Numbered from the stretch's first letter, positions 36,911 through 46,462 are shown. The stretch is DNA of 64,000 bases from an uncultured Lachnospiraceae bacterium (GCA_900550285.1 URRW01000010.1:5582-69581); one strand, 5' to 3'. The notes: generated from the sequence alone by a model not told the origin. Numbers and translations are program-made.

Positions 36911-37165
36911 TTAAGGAAGCAGCGGTTTTACGAACAGCAGAAGCATTGCGATCAGCAGGCCGTACAGACCGGTCGTCTCGGCAACCGCCTGGCCTAACAG
37001 CATCGTAGATGTGATCTCGGATTTTGCGCCGGGGTTTCTTCCTACAGCCGCAGCCGCATGGCCCGCAGCGATACCCTGGCCGACACCGGGTCCGATACCG
37101 GCGATAACCGCCAGACCTGCGCCGATCGCAGAACAGCCTAAGATAAAGTTTTCATTGAATTCCAT
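36911..37165 (-). CDS. atpE: ATP synthase F0 c subunit, Na+-type ligands
   Basis: 84 residues, a two-helix ring subunit. Helix 1 has IGPGVGQGIAAG with the Gln that binds Na+ in known sodium c rings. Helix 2 has GQAVAETTGLYGL, with the ion-carrying Glu followed by a hydroxyl residue (Thr where Ilyobacter has Ser) and the conserved Tyr. This set is characteristic of Na+-coupled enzymes. GGAGG lies ahead of the start. Confidence 0.96.
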   Translation of the reverse strand: MEFNENFILGCSAIGAGLAVIAGIGPGVGQGIAAGHAAAAVGRNPGAKSEITSTMLLGQAVAETTGLYGLLIAMLLLFVKPLLP

Positions 37166-37296
37166 AATGTCATTCCTCCGTTTCTGCCGTCAAAAGCGGC
37201 ATTTTCCTGATAATGATAAAAAGGGGTGCGCAAAGCGCCCATTCCCGCGTCAAAGGCAGCCGCATAAACGGTATGCCTTCCGTCCTCCAAAGAGGA

Positions 37297-38019
37297 TCAG
37301 CCTTCCTCGCCGATGGCATCGGCAAGATACGTCATCGTCAGCATACAGAACACATACGTCTGGATCGCTCCCGAAAACAGATCGAAATACACGTGCAGAA
37401 CCGCCGGCCAGCCGATCGCGATCACCTGTAAAAGCCCGTACACAAGCGCCATCATAACCACGCCGGAGAGCACGTTTGCAAACAGACGCAGCGAAAGCGA
37501 AATGGGTACTGCCACATAGCCGATCAGGTTGATCGGCGCCCAGATCGGCCACGGATCGCACAGATCGGCGAGCGCGCCCTTGAGCTTCTTGTGCTTTAGC
37601 TTGTTGTAATGGATCAGCGTAAAGGTCACAAGTCCCAGCGGCAGCGTCACGCCGTAGTCCGCCGTCGGCGGGCGCATTCCGAACAGACCGGAAAAGTTAC
37701 AGATCAGGATGAAAATGAATATCGCCCCGATATAGTTGGCAAACTTTACCGCGCTCTTTCCCATAACCGCCTTCACCATGCCGTCCAGCTTCTCCACGAT
37801 CGTCTCGACCACATTCTGAAAGCCGCCCGGCACCTCAGACGCGTGCTTCATCGCGCGGTTTGCCGCAAATGCAAATCCCAGAATGACCAGCAGGACGATG
37901 AGCAGGCAGATATGCGTCGTAGTGATCCATACCGTATGCCCGAAAAACTCATAAGGGAAAACGCCGTGAACCATAAAGTCAATGTCCGCCGCGCCTCCCA
38001 GCCAGATTCCGGTCATCAT
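37297..38019 (-). CDS. atpB: ATP synthase F0 a subunit
   Basis: 240 residues with five or more membrane helices forming the ion half-channels. The essential Arg is in the helix PISLSLRLFANVLSGVV. An exported-side loop precedes HTVWITTTHICLLIVLLVIL. The start overlaps the end of the upstream AtpI-like gene by four bases. 130 bases without a gene separate it from atpE. Confidence 0.96.
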   Translation of the reverse strand: MMTGIWLGGAADIDFMVHGVFPYEFFGHTVWITTTHICLLIVLLVILGFAFAANRAMKHASEVPGGFQNVVETIVEKLDGMVKAVMGKSAVKFANYIGAIFIFILICNFSGLFGMRPPTADYGVTLPLGLVTFTLIHYNKLKHKKLKGALADLCDPWPIWAPINLIGYVAVPISLSLRLFANVLSGVVMMALVYGLLQVIAIGWPAVLHVYFDLFSGAIQTYVFCMLTMTYLADAIGEEG

Positions 38020-38417
38020 CGCTTCACCTCCTTCTTTTCTTTATAGTTGTGGACAAAAGGCTGCAGATATGCCGATACCTTAATTCCCATCAGCGCTGCA
38101 AACGCCGCCAGCGGATCTGCCCACTTTGTCACCATCAGAACAGCGAATACAGCCACAAACGCCAGATACCGGAGCAGGCTGCGCGCCGTCAGGTACTTCT
38201 GCGCGCCGTCGCCCAGATCAAGGGCGGTGTCCAGCACCTTCCACATGTGCCAGATGCCTGCCAGCGAAAGCACCATCCCTGTCAGCACGCCCAGCGTGAC
38301 ATTGAGCGGATCTTCGACCCACCAAAATGACGCCAGCTCACAGACTGCTCCCCATACGGACGCTCCAAGCCACATCTCTTTTACCGTCGCATCCATATTT
38401 TTGAAAAAATCTCTCAT
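38016..38417 (-). CDS. ATP synthase I-like membrane protein
   Basis: 133 residues, start MRDFFKNMDATVKEMWLG at 38417. A far longer open frame upstream is not used, because the ATG overlaps the atpZ stop as ATGA. Four membrane segments are visible, e.g. VTLGVLTGMVLSLAGIWHMW and LLRYLAFVAVFAVLMV. It fits the ATP_synt_I group that assists c-ring assembly or Mg2+ supply, though similarity is at the level of layout and position. Confidence 0.75.
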   Translation of the reverse strand: MRDFFKNMDATVKEMWLGASVWGAVCELASFWWVEDPLNVTLGVLTGMVLSLAGIWHMWKVLDTALDLGDGAQKYLTARSLLRYLAFVAVFAVLMVTKWADPLAAFAALMGIKVSAYLQPFVHNYKEKKEVKR

Positions 38418-38656
38418 TTCCTGTCTTCCCTGTTCTCCTGTTGATATATCTTCCTCGCCAGCCGGAAGATATTTCCGAATCCCGCAAGCACCCCGACAAC
38501 AAAAAACAGGATCGTAAAAATCTGCGTTCCCAGCTTCCCATCCAGCCAATACCCCAGCGCGAACATCATGCCGATGGGAACAAGCATCATGATCCCGAAC
38601 TGGGAGATCAGGGCAAGGGACTGCCAGACGGTTCTGTTGTACGGACGTTTTGCCAT
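38414..38656 (-). CDS. AtpZ/AtpI-type protein
   Basis: 80 residues with two membrane helices (LALISQFGIMMLVPIGMMFA; IFTILFFVVGVLAGFGNIF) and a charged tail ENREDRK. It is typical of the small AtpZ-like protein that opens atp operons in Clostridia and is thought to help ring assembly. First gene after the promoter. Confidence 0.85.
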   Translation of the reverse strand: MAKRPYNRTVWQSLALISQFGIMMLVPIGMMFALGYWLDGKLGTQIFTILFFVVGVLAGFGNIFRLARKIYQQENREDRK

Positions 38657-38715
38657 TGGGTTCCCTCCATAAGAATACTGCCGCCGCAGAAGGATCCTGC
38701 GGACGGCCTGATTTC

Positions 38716-38744
38716 ATTATACTCATTTTGCCGCGCCCTGTCCA
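38716..38744 (-). promoter_or_regulatory. ATP synthase operon promoter
   Basis: On the minus strand, TGGACA (38744-38739) and TATAAT (38721-38716) are 17 bases apart, about 60 bases before the first gene. Confidence 0.7.
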
Positions 38745-38808
38745 CTGAATTTTCGGGGTATGCGACTGCACACTTTTGGAAAAATGGGGAAAGAAAACCT
38801 TCTTTCCC

Positions 38809-39837
38809 TCACTCCTCAAACGCCATATCAATAATCTTCTGGCACAGCTGTTCATAGCTCATGCCGACCGCCGCCGCCTCCTGCGGGATCAGGGAAGTGG
38901 GCGTCATGCCGGGCAGAGTATTTGCCTCCAGACAGTAGGGATTTCCCGCTTCGTCCAGCATAAAGTCCATGCGGGCATATTTTTCCAAACGCAGCGCCTC
39001 AAACACGCGCACGGAAATTTCCTGTACCTTCCGGGTCGTCTCCTCGTCAAGGGGCGCAGGACAGATCTCCGTCGTACAGCCCGACTGGTATTTATTTTTA
39101 TAGTCGTAAAAGCCCGCCTTGGGGGCAATCTCCACGATCGGCAGCGCCTTGCCGTCCAGCACGCAGCAGGTCAGCTCGCGTCCCTTGATATACTGCTCCA
39201 CAACGACCTCGTCCCCATACAAAAAGGCGTCGTCCAAAGCCGCCTGATACTCGCTTTCTTCCGAAACGATAGAAACGCCGATGCTGGAGCCGCCGGACGC
39301 GACCTTTACCACGCAGGGGAATACGGGAGCCTGCCCGCATGCCTGCCCCTTTTTCACCCGGAATCCTGCCGGGGTAGGAATTCCGTTCTGCACAAACAGC
39401 TCCTTTGCCAGACATTTATCCATCGCCAGCGCGCTGCTGACAAAACCGGTTCCCGTATAGCGGATGCCGAGCAGGTCAAACGCCGCCTGCACCTTGCCGC
39501 CCTCGCCGTCCGCACCGTGAAGCCCTAAAAACACCACGTCCGCCATCTGGCAGATCTGGATCACATTCGGTCCGAAATAGCATTTCCCGCCGTCCTTGCG
39601 GAGCGCCTTTACCGCGCTGATGTCAGGATTGATCTCCCGGATGTCCGCAATATCCTTTGAAAAATCCTCGTCGCTCTCAAAAATATGTTCAATGTCGTCT
39701 CTTTCCATTCCCAGAAAAACATCCAGAAGCACCGCCTGATGTCCCAGCTTTTTCATCGCCCTGTAAATCATTTTCCCGGAGATCAGGGAAACGTCGCGCT
39801 CCGTGCTGATGCCTCCCGCCAACACTACAACTTTCAT
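38809..39837 (-). CDS. ddl: D-alanine--D-alanine ligase
   Basis: A 342-residue ATP-grasp enzyme making the D-Ala-D-Ala end of peptidoglycan precursors. N-terminal VVVLAGGISTERDVSLISG, GLHGADGEGGKVQAAFDLLG (substrate site), the ATP loop GGSSIGVSI, and late YCLEANTLPGMTPTSLIPQ. The residues after the GLHG motif match the alanine-using form rather than D-Lac ligases, but I cannot be certain of that without alignment. Confidence 0.96.
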   Translation of the reverse strand: MKVVVLAGGISTERDVSLISGKMIYRAMKKLGHQAVLLDVFLGMERDDIEHIFESDEDFSKDIADIREINPDISAVKALRKDGGKCYFGPNVIQICQMADVVFLGLHGADGEGGKVQAAFDLLGIRYTGTGFVSSALAMDKCLAKELFVQNGIPTPAGFRVKKGQACGQAPVFPCVVKVASGGSSIGVSIVSEESEYQAALDDAFLYGDEVVVEQYIKGRELTCCVLDGKALPIVEIAPKAGFYDYKNKYQSGCTTEICPAPLDEETTRKVQEISVRVFEALRLEKYARMDFMLDEAGNPYCLEANTLPGMTPTSLIPQEAAAVGMSYEQLCQKIIDMAFEE

Positions 39838-39953
39838 CTTTTCAATCCTCTTTTCCTAAAAATCCTGCCGTCCGGCAGATGTTTCGTGCTTTAGTATACG
39901 CTGAATCTGCGGCGGCGTAAAGCGGGAATTAGACAATTTCAACTGCATTAAAA

Positions 39954-40647
39954 TCAGCTAATTCCACAGCATCGCCCATACTGCCATAATTTTATCATAT
40001 TCTTAATTTCCCGCACCGTAAATGAAACAAATTCTTCAACTGTCTCCTCACGCAAAAAAACATGATCTGATATATCGGTATACGGCTGTGCATACTGCAC
40101 TGTCAGCAAATGATTTTTCTGCGTGCTGACCTCTTTTGCCGCCACAATCCCTTTTATTTCAACTGCTTCTGCCTGTAAAAGCATACTTCTGATAATCTCC
40201 GTATTTTCCCCGTGCTGATACAGATACAAATCGCTCTCCCTTGCTTCCGCATAGTAAGCACTCTTAAATTCCTCAAATTCCATTGCCGGAATATATTCCT
40301 TTTGAAGCCTTTTCCAGATTTTAATATCGTTCCAATAATCTGTCAGACAATGCACGCACATTCCCAACGAAAAATCCCGATATTTCGTTCTTTCATCTCC
40401 TATTGCATTTTCACAAAAAAATCCCTTTATATTTCGCTCCCATCGCTCATAGTCCTGTGTGTCCCCCCCATTTGCCACACCCTTCAAACATATGCGATTT
40501 CACTTTCATTGCTACCTTATAATCCGGATTCATGTGTACGGAATCCGGAGCTACTGCGCCCAAAATAAACTCTGCCTTATTTTGAATTACAGGCAACTGC
40601 CGCAAAAGCCTATACGCTATTTCCATATGTATCATTTGATAAGACAC
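39954..40647 (-). pseudogene. Zinc-dependent phospholipase C-like gene with a frameshift
   Basis: Two overlapping frames together read as one protein. The first (40647-40447, GTG start with GGAGG upstream) gives HMEIAYRLLRQLPVIQNKAE and then ILGAVAPDSVHMNPDY. The second (to 39954) continues DTQDYERWERNIKGFF and FSLGMCVHCLTDYWND. The His/Asp pattern fits the Zn_dep_PLPC group. The switch lies at a run of seven G (minus strand; 40463-40469). Removing one G joins the frames as KWG-DTQDYE. It may be a real decay event, a phase-variable gene, or an assembly error. Confidence 0.7.
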
Positions 40648-40951
40648 CTTTTCCCCTCCTCCTTTTTCCGCCTATTGCAATTATCTTATTTGCACTTAAA
40701 TATTTCTATCCTGATTTTAGCATAGTTTTCCATAAGACAAAACCTCTCCGAACCGTCTCTTCCCAAACATGGTTCTCTCCCTCGCAAAACGCCCGCCCTT
40801 TACCGCCGTTTTCTGTATACCCTGTCTGATTTTTGCCGCGCCTCCGGCAACACTTTGCCTAAAACTGTAGCACTTCAACTTGCTAATACTGTAAAATCGC
40901 CGAAATATTAAATTTCTATAAAAAAACACTTCATTTTTATGAAATCTGTTG

Positions 40952-40957
40952 TATAAT
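40952..40957 (+). promoter_or_regulatory. -10 element of the liv operon
   Basis: A perfect TATAAT stands ~77 bases before the first liv gene in an AT-rich stretch. The -35 region (CTTCAT, 40929-40934) is weak, so control by an activator or repressor is possible. The rest of 40650-41033 shows no gene. Confidence 0.5.
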
Positions 40958-41033
40958 GCTAACAAGCCAAAAGACAGATGTTTTTCCCGAAAAAACACCC
41001 ATCGGACGGCGAAGCTGAAAGGAGGAACTTATT

Positions 41034-42197
41034 ATGAAAAAAGGATTGAGCATGTTACTCGCCGCTGCGCTGTGCGCTGGCACGCTGGCAGGATGCGGCG
41101 CAGCAGCCGAAGAGACAGGAGCAGGATCTGCTTCCGCATTTAAGATCGGCGGTACCACTCCCCTGACCGGCGCTGCCGCCATTTACGGCAACGCAGTAAA
41201 AAACGGCGCGCAGATCGCTGTTGACGAGATCAACGCAGAAGGCGGCGCAATTCAGTTTGAGCTGAAATTTGAAGACGATGAAAGCGATCCTGAAAAGGCA
41301 GTTTCCGCATACAACGCGTTAAAGGACTGGGGTATTCAGCTGTCTCTTGGCGCTACGACCACAAAGCCCTGCGAAGCCATCTCTACCGAGCACTTTTCAG
41401 ACCGCATTTTCGGCCTGACGCCGACCGCATCCTCTCCTGCCGTAATAGAAGGCAAGGATAATTTCTTCCAGATGTGCTTCTCCGATCCCAACCAGGGAAT
41501 CGCATCTGCCGATTACATCGCGGATCAGAAGCTGGGCACAAAGATCGCCGTGATCTATAAAAACGACGACGTTTATTCCAGCGGCATTTACGAAAAATTC
41601 AAAGCGCAGGCAGAGGTAAAGGGACTGGATATTGTTTCCGCAACTACTTTTACGGACGCGACCTCCACTGACTTTTCCGTACAGCTGACCGAAGCGAAAA
41701 ACGCCGGCGCCGACCTGCTGTTTCTTCCTATGTATTACCAGCCGATCTCCCTGATCTTAAAGCAGGCAAGCGATATGGGCTACCAGCCTAAGATTTTCGG
41801 CGTTGACGGCATGGACGGTATCCTGACGCTGGAAGGCTTCGACACCTCCCTTGCAGAAGGCGTTATGCTGCTGACTCCCTTTAACGCAGATGCGACCGAT
41901 GAAAAGACACAGAATTTCGTTGCAAAATATAAAGAGCAGTTCGGCGACATCCCCAACCAGTTTGCGGCAGACGCTTACGACTGCGTCTATGCCTACAAGG
42001 CTGCTCTGGAGGCTGCCGGGGCAACGCCCGACATGAGTGCGCAGGAGCTTTGCGATAAGATGATCGAAGCTTTCCCTACGCTTACCTTTGACGGCCTGAC
42101 CGGAACAGGCATCCGGTGGGATTCCACCGGCGCCGTTTCCAAGAGCCCCAAGGGCATGATGATCGAAAACGGCGCTTACGTCGGAATGGACAACTGA
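41034..42197 (+). CDS. Branched-chain amino-acid ABC transporter, substrate-binding lipoprotein
   Basis: 387 residues. Lipoprotein signal with lipobox LAGC (cysteine at ~21), then a short Ala/Gly/Ser linker and a periplasmic-type LivJ fold (FKIGGTTPLTGAAAIYGNAV; FADRIFG-like central part; LPMYYQPISLILKQASDMGY). It captures Leu/Ile/Val or related amino acids at the cell surface. First gene of the transporter operon. Confidence 0.93.
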   Translation: MKKGLSMLLAAALCAGTLAGCGAAAEETGAGSASAFKIGGTTPLTGAAAIYGNAVKNGAQIAVDEINAEGGAIQFELKFEDDESDPEKAVSAYNALKDWGIQLSLGATTTKPCEAISTEHFSDRIFGLTPTASSPAVIEGKDNFFQMCFSDPNQGIASADYIADQKLGTKIAVIYKNDDVYSSGIYEKFKAQAEVKGLDIVSATTFTDATSTDFSVQLTEAKNAGADLLFLPMYYQPISLILKQASDMGYQPKIFGVDGMDGILTLEGFDTSLAEGVMLLTPFNADATDEKTQNFVAKYKEQFGDIPNQFAADAYDCVYAYKAALEAAGATPDMSAQELCDKMIEAFPTLTFDGLTGTGIRWDSTGAVSKSPKGMMIENGAYVGMDN

Positions 42198-42242
42198 GCC
42201 GCCGGTGACGGCACACACAATTTGACAGATCAATGCGCCACG

Positions 42243-42278
42243 GGAGCGCCGCTATCCATCAAAAAGATACGGCGCTCC
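42243..42278 (+). other. Stable hairpin between the binding-protein gene and livH
   Basis: GGAGCGCCG (42243-42251) pairs with CGGCGCTCC (42270-42278), with no T run after it. Such hairpins often protect the upstream message or dampen read-through, giving more binding protein than permease. Confidence 0.6.
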
Positions 42279-42307
42279 TTATGGCATGAAAGAACGAGGT
42301 ATCCGGT

Positions 42308-43189
42308 ATGACCTTTTTATCCCATCTGATCAACGGCATCAGCTTAGGCAGCGTGTACGCTATTATCGCCCTCGGCTATACGATGGTCTACGGAATTGCA
42401 AAAATGCTCAACTTCGCCCACGGTGATGTCATCATGGTGGGCGCTTATATTTCTTTCTGCACCACAAGCTATCTGGGGCTTTCTCCCCTCGTTTCCGTGC
42501 TGCTCTCCATTCTGGTGTGCACGCTTCTGGGAATCGCGGTGGAACGGCTCGCCTATAAGCCGCTGCGGCAGGCTCCCTCCCTTGCGGTGCTCATCACGGC
42601 GATCGGCGTTTCCTATTTTTTGCAGAATGCCGCCCTGCTGATCTGGGGTTCCAGCCCCAAAACCTTCTCCTCCGTCGTAGGGAACTGGTCGGTCAAACTC
42701 TTTGACGGGCAGCTTGTGATCTCCGGCGTAACGATCGTGACGATCATCGCCTGCATCGTCATCATGGCAGGACTGACCCTTTTTACAAACAAAACAAAGG
42801 CGGGAACCGCGATGCGCGCCGTTTCCGAGGATAAGGCAGCCGCAGGGCTCATGGGCATCAACGTCAACACCACCATCTCCCTGACCTTTGCCATCGGCTC
42901 CGGCCTCGCCGCCGTTGCGGGCGTGCTTTTGTGCTCCGCCTACCCGACGCTCATGCCCACCACCGGCTCCATGCCCGGCATCAAGGCGTTTACCGCCGCA
43001 GTATTCGGCGGCATCGGCTCCATTCCCGGCGCGATGATCGGCGGCATCCTTTTGGGCGTGATCGAGATCTTTTCAAAAGCGTACATTTCCACAGAATTAT
43101 CCGATGCGATCGTTTTTGCCGTCCTGATCGTCGTCCTTTTGGTAAAACCCGACGGGCTGCTCGGCAAACACGTCAGCGAGAAAGTATGA
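42308..43189 (+). CDS. livH: Branched-chain amino-acid ABC transporter permease LivH
   Basis: 293 residues, about eight membrane helices. The start FLSHLINGISLGSVYAIIAL and YTMVYGIAKMLNFAHGDV are typical of LivH. The late GGIGSIPGAMIGGILLGVIE is the EAA-like coupling loop. Nine bases precede livM. Confidence 0.94.
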   Translation: MTFLSHLINGISLGSVYAIIALGYTMVYGIAKMLNFAHGDVIMVGAYISFCTTSYLGLSPLVSVLLSILVCTLLGIAVERLAYKPLRQAPSLAVLITAIGVSYFLQNAALLIWGSSPKTFSSVVGNWSVKLFDGQLVISGVTIVTIIACIVIMAGLTLFTNKTKAGTAMRAVSEDKAAAGLMGINVNTTISLTFAIGSGLAAVAGVLLCSAYPTLMPTTGSMPGIKAFTAAVFGGIGSIPGAMIGGILLGVIEIFSKAYISTELSDAIVFAVLIVVLLVKPDGLLGKHVSEKV

Positions 43190-43198
43190 GGTGGCGAT

Positions 43199-44254
43199 AT
43201 GAAAAATTTCAAACAACTGCTCGCTGACAGAAAACACAGCGCAGCCTGCTATGCGATCGTGATCATCGGCTTTATCGTCATCCAGTCCATGATCGCGACG
43301 GGAAATATTTCTTCCTCTTTAAAAGGACAGCTCGTCCCCATCTGCGCCTATATCGTCATGGCAATTTCCTTAAACCTGACCGTAGGCATTCTCGGTGAGC
43401 TTTCCCTCGGCCACGCAGGCTTTATGTCCGTCGGCGCTTTTACCGGCATCGTCGTTTCCACAAGCCTTGCGGGCGCGATCCCAAACGCGCCTCTGCGCCT
43501 TGCCGTTTCCATGCTCGCCGCCGGGCTTTTTGCGGGCATCGCCGGGCTGATCGTAGGCGTCCCGGTGCTGCGCTTAAAGGGCGACTACTTAGCGATCGTT
43601 ACCCTTGCCTTTGGGGAAATCATCAAAAACCTCATCAATGTGCTTTACATCGGTTTTGATGAAAACGGGCTGCATGTTTCCATCCTTTCGCAGAGCTTTA
43701 CGCTGGCGGAGGGCGGCTCCATGATCATCAGCGGGCCCATGGGCGTCAGCGGCGTCCAGAAGCTTTCCAGCTTTACGGCGGGCGTCCTTTTGATCCTTGT
43801 TACACTGTTCATCGTTTTAAACCTGATCAACAGCCGTACCGGCCGCGCGGTCATGGCGGTGCGCGACAACAAGATCGCCGCCGAAAGCATCGGGCTTTCC
43901 GTGACCCGCTGCAAGCTTCTGACCTTCGTGATCTCCGCTGTTTTTGCGGGAATGGCGGGCACTCTTTACGCCATGAACTTCTCGACCGTCACCGCAGCCA
44001 AATTCGACTTTAATACTTCGATCCTGATCCTCGTATTCGTCGTTCTGGGCGGCCTTGGCAATATCTGGGGCTCCATTATCGCGGCGGCGCTCCTTACCGT
44101 CCTTCCCGAGCTTCTGCGCTCCATGAACGATTACCGGATGCTCATTTACGCGGTGCTTCTGATCGCGATGATGCTCTTTAACAACTCCGGACTCAAAAAA
44201 CGCCTGATCGAATCGCGCAAAGCGCGCAAGGCGGCACCAAAGGAGGCAAACTGA
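43199..44254 (+). CDS. livM: Branched-chain amino-acid ABC transporter permease LivM
   Basis: 351 residues. SLNLTVGILGELSLGHAGFM, VGVPVLRLKGDYLAIVTLAF and LGGLGNIWGSIIAAALLTVL are LivM hallmarks. A basic tail (IESRKARKAAPKEAN) ends the protein. Ends one base before livG. Confidence 0.94.
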   Translation: MKNFKQLLADRKHSAACYAIVIIGFIVIQSMIATGNISSSLKGQLVPICAYIVMAISLNLTVGILGELSLGHAGFMSVGAFTGIVVSTSLAGAIPNAPLRLAVSMLAAGLFAGIAGLIVGVPVLRLKGDYLAIVTLAFGEIIKNLINVLYIGFDENGLHVSILSQSFTLAEGGSMIISGPMGVSGVQKLSSFTAGVLLILVTLFIVLNLINSRTGRAVMAVRDNKIAAESIGLSVTRCKLLTFVISAVFAGMAGTLYAMNFSTVTAAKFDFNTSILILVFVVLGGLGNIWGSIIAAALLTVLPELLRSMNDYRMLIYAVLLIAMMLFNNSGLKKRLIESRKARKAAPKEAN

Positions 44255-44255
44255 T

Positions 44256-45014
44256 ATGGCAGCACTGGAAGTTACAAAGCTCGGTATTTCCTTCGGCGGG
44301 CTCCGCGCTGTGGACGACGTTTCCATGCGCATCGAAAAAGGAAGCCTCGTCGGCCTGATCGGCCCGAACGGCGCGGGAAAAACAACCGTTTTCAATATGC
44401 TCACCGGCGTTTACCGCCCCACCGACGGCGGCATCCGGTTAGAGGGTGAAAACCTCGTGGGCAAAAAGCCCTTTGAGATCAACCGGCTCGGCGTGGCGCG
44501 GACGTTCCAGAATATCCGCCTTTTTTCCAGCCAGTCCGTGCTGGACAACGTGATGGTCGGCCTGAATAACCAGATTTCCTACTCCCTTGCAGAAAGCCTC
44601 CTCCATGCAGGCAGCTACCGCAAAAAGGAACGGGAAATGACGGCGCGCGCCATGGACATTTTAAAAGTGTTCGATCTGGATAAGGAAGCCTCCACAAAGG
44701 CGTCCAACCTGCCCTACGGCAAGCAACGCAAGCTGGAAATCGCGCGCGCCCTTGCCACCAACCCGAAGCTGCTTTTGCTGGATGAGCCCGCCGCCGGCAT
44801 GAACCCCAACGAAACCGCCGAGCTGATGGACACGATCCGCCTTGTCCGCAAAAAATACGACGTTACCATCCTGCTGATCGAGCACGACATGAAGCTTGTG
44901 CAGGGCATCTGCGAATACCTTTACGTCCTCAACTTCGGACGGCTTCTGGCAGAGGGAAAGCCCGATCAGGTGCTCAGCGATCCGGCGGTCGTAAAGGCTT
45001 ATCTGGGCGACTAA
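44256..45014 (+). CDS. livG: Branched-chain amino-acid ABC transporter ATPase LivG
   Basis: 252 residues. Walker A is GPNGAGKTTVFNMLTG. In place of the ABC signature it has LPYGKQRKLEIARAL, as is usual for LivG. Walker B is LLLLDEPAAGMN, and the H-loop is LLIEHDMKLV. Pairs with LivF. Confidence 0.96.
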   Translation: MAALEVTKLGISFGGLRAVDDVSMRIEKGSLVGLIGPNGAGKTTVFNMLTGVYRPTDGGIRLEGENLVGKKPFEINRLGVARTFQNIRLFSSQSVLDNVMVGLNNQISYSLAESLLHAGSYRKKEREMTARAMDILKVFDLDKEASTKASNLPYGKQRKLEIARALATNPKLLLLDEPAAGMNPNETAELMDTIRLVRKKYDVTILLIEHDMKLVQGICEYLYVLNFGRLLAEGKPDQVLSDPAVVKAYLGD

Positions 45015-45042
45015 AAAACTAATCTTGAAGGAGGACGTTTCC

Positions 45043-45753
45043 ATGGCATTGCTGAACGTCGAAAATTTAAACGTCTACTACGGCGTGATCCACGCCTTAA
45101 AAAATATTTCCTTCCGCGTCGAGGAAGGGGAGATCGTCGCCCTGATCGGCGCAAACGGCGCGGGAAAAACAACGACCCTGCAGACTGTCAGCGGCATGCT
45201 TTCTTCCCGCTCCGGCTCGATCTGCTTTCAGGATCAGGACATTACCCGGCTTCCCCAGCACCGTATTTTAAAGCAGGGCATCGCCCATGTCCCCGAGGGC
45301 AGGCGCATGTTTGCCAACCTGACCGTTTTGGAAAACCTGAAAATGGGCGCTTATACCCGCACCGACAAAAAGGAGATCGAAGATTCCCTCGCCATGGTCT
45401 ACGAACGCTTTCCCCGCTTAAAAGAGCGCACAAAACAGCTTGCCGGGACGCTCTCCGGCGGCGAACAGCAGATGCTCGCCATGGGGCGCGCCCTGATGTC
45501 AAAGCCGAAGCTTCTTTTGCTCGACGAGCCCTCCATGGGGCTCTCCCCGCTTCTGGTTTCCGAAATTTTTAACATCATTCAGGAAATCAACAGACAGGGC
45601 ATGACGATCCTTTTAGTCGAACAGAACGCCAAAAAGGCGCTCTCCATCGCAAACCGCGGCTATGTGCTGGAAACCGGAAACATCGTCAAGGAGGATGACG
45701 CGCAGGCGCTCCTGCACGACGAAGCGATCCGGAAGGCATATCTGGGCGAATAG
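45043..45753 (+). CDS. livF: Branched-chain amino-acid ABC transporter ATPase LivF
   Basis: 236 residues, start MALLNVENLNVYYGVIHALK at 45043 with GGAGG eight bases upstream. An in-frame ATG 18 bases earlier would overlap that site. Walker A GANGAGKTTTLQTVSG, signature LSGGEQQMLAMGRAL, Walker B LLLLDEPSMGLSP. Last gene of the transporter. Confidence 0.96.
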   Translation: MALLNVENLNVYYGVIHALKNISFRVEEGEIVALIGANGAGKTTTLQTVSGMLSSRSGSICFQDQDITRLPQHRILKQGIAHVPEGRRMFANLTVLENLKMGAYTRTDKKEIEDSLAMVYERFPRLKERTKQLAGTLSGGEQQMLAMGRALMSKPKLLLLDEPSMGLSPLLVSEIFNIIQEINRQGMTILLVEQNAKKALSIANRGYVLETGNIVKEDDAQALLHDEAIRKAYLGE

Positions 45754-45807
45754 CGCCTCCGGGAAAAAGCGACAGTTACCAATAGAAAGATCAGGAGGTT
45801 TTTTGAT

Positions 45808-46443
45808 ATGTCAAAAACGGTTATCACGATTGCCCGCCAGTACGGCAGCGGCGGAAAAACCGTCGGAAAAATGCTGGCAAAGCGTCTCGGCATCCCCTGC
45901 TATGGCAGGGAGATCATCGAGCTTGCCGCCGAGGACAGCGGCATCCATCCGTCTCTTTTTCAGGATGAAAAAAAGCTGCGCCACGGGCTGCGCTCGTTCC
46001 TTTCCGGAGGCTTTAAAAGCTCCACGCCCCTTTCACCGGAAAGCGCGGGCTTTACAAAGGATGACAACCTGTTCCGCTATCAGGCAAAAATCATCCGCCA
46101 GCTCGCCGAAGAAGGCTCCTGCGTCATCATCGGCCGCTGCGCCGACCATGTGCTTGCAGACATGCCCGGCGTCGTGCGCGTCTTCGTCCATGCCCCTGCG
46201 GATTTCTGTCTGCAGGAAGCCATGAAGGTCAACAGCCTTCCCGAAGCGGAGGTGGCAAAGCTCATTGCCCAGACCGACGACTACCGCGCCCGCTATTATA
46301 AATATTACACCGGGCAGGAATGGAAAAACGCCCGCAACTACGACCTTTCCCTGGACAGCTCAAGGCTTGGCTTTGACGGGACTGTGGAAGCGATCCTTGC
46401 TTATATTGAAGTGAGGAAACGGTTTGACGAAGGAATGAAATAA
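45808..46443 (+). CDS. Cytidylate-kinase-like protein
   Basis: 211 residues with a P-loop (ARQYGSGGKTVGKMLAKRLG), then GREIIELAAEDSGI. The LID-type region includes CVIIGRCADHVLAD and the end has NYDLSLDSSRLGFDGTVEAI. This is the cytidylate_kin2 group, related to but distinct from Cmk; its substrate is not settled. It sits 54 bases after livF, probably co-transcribed, followed by a strong terminator. Confidence 0.85.
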   Translation: MSKTVITIARQYGSGGKTVGKMLAKRLGIPCYGREIIELAAEDSGIHPSLFQDEKKLRHGLRSFLSGGFKSSTPLSPESAGFTKDDNLFRYQAKIIRQLAEEGSCVIIGRCADHVLADMPGVVRVFVHAPADFCLQEAMKVNSLPEAEVAKLIAQTDDYRARYYKYYTGQEWKNARNYDLSLDSSRLGFDGTVEAILAYIEVRKRFDEGMK

Positions 46444-46462
46444 TCCGGGCGCAAAGGGCTGA

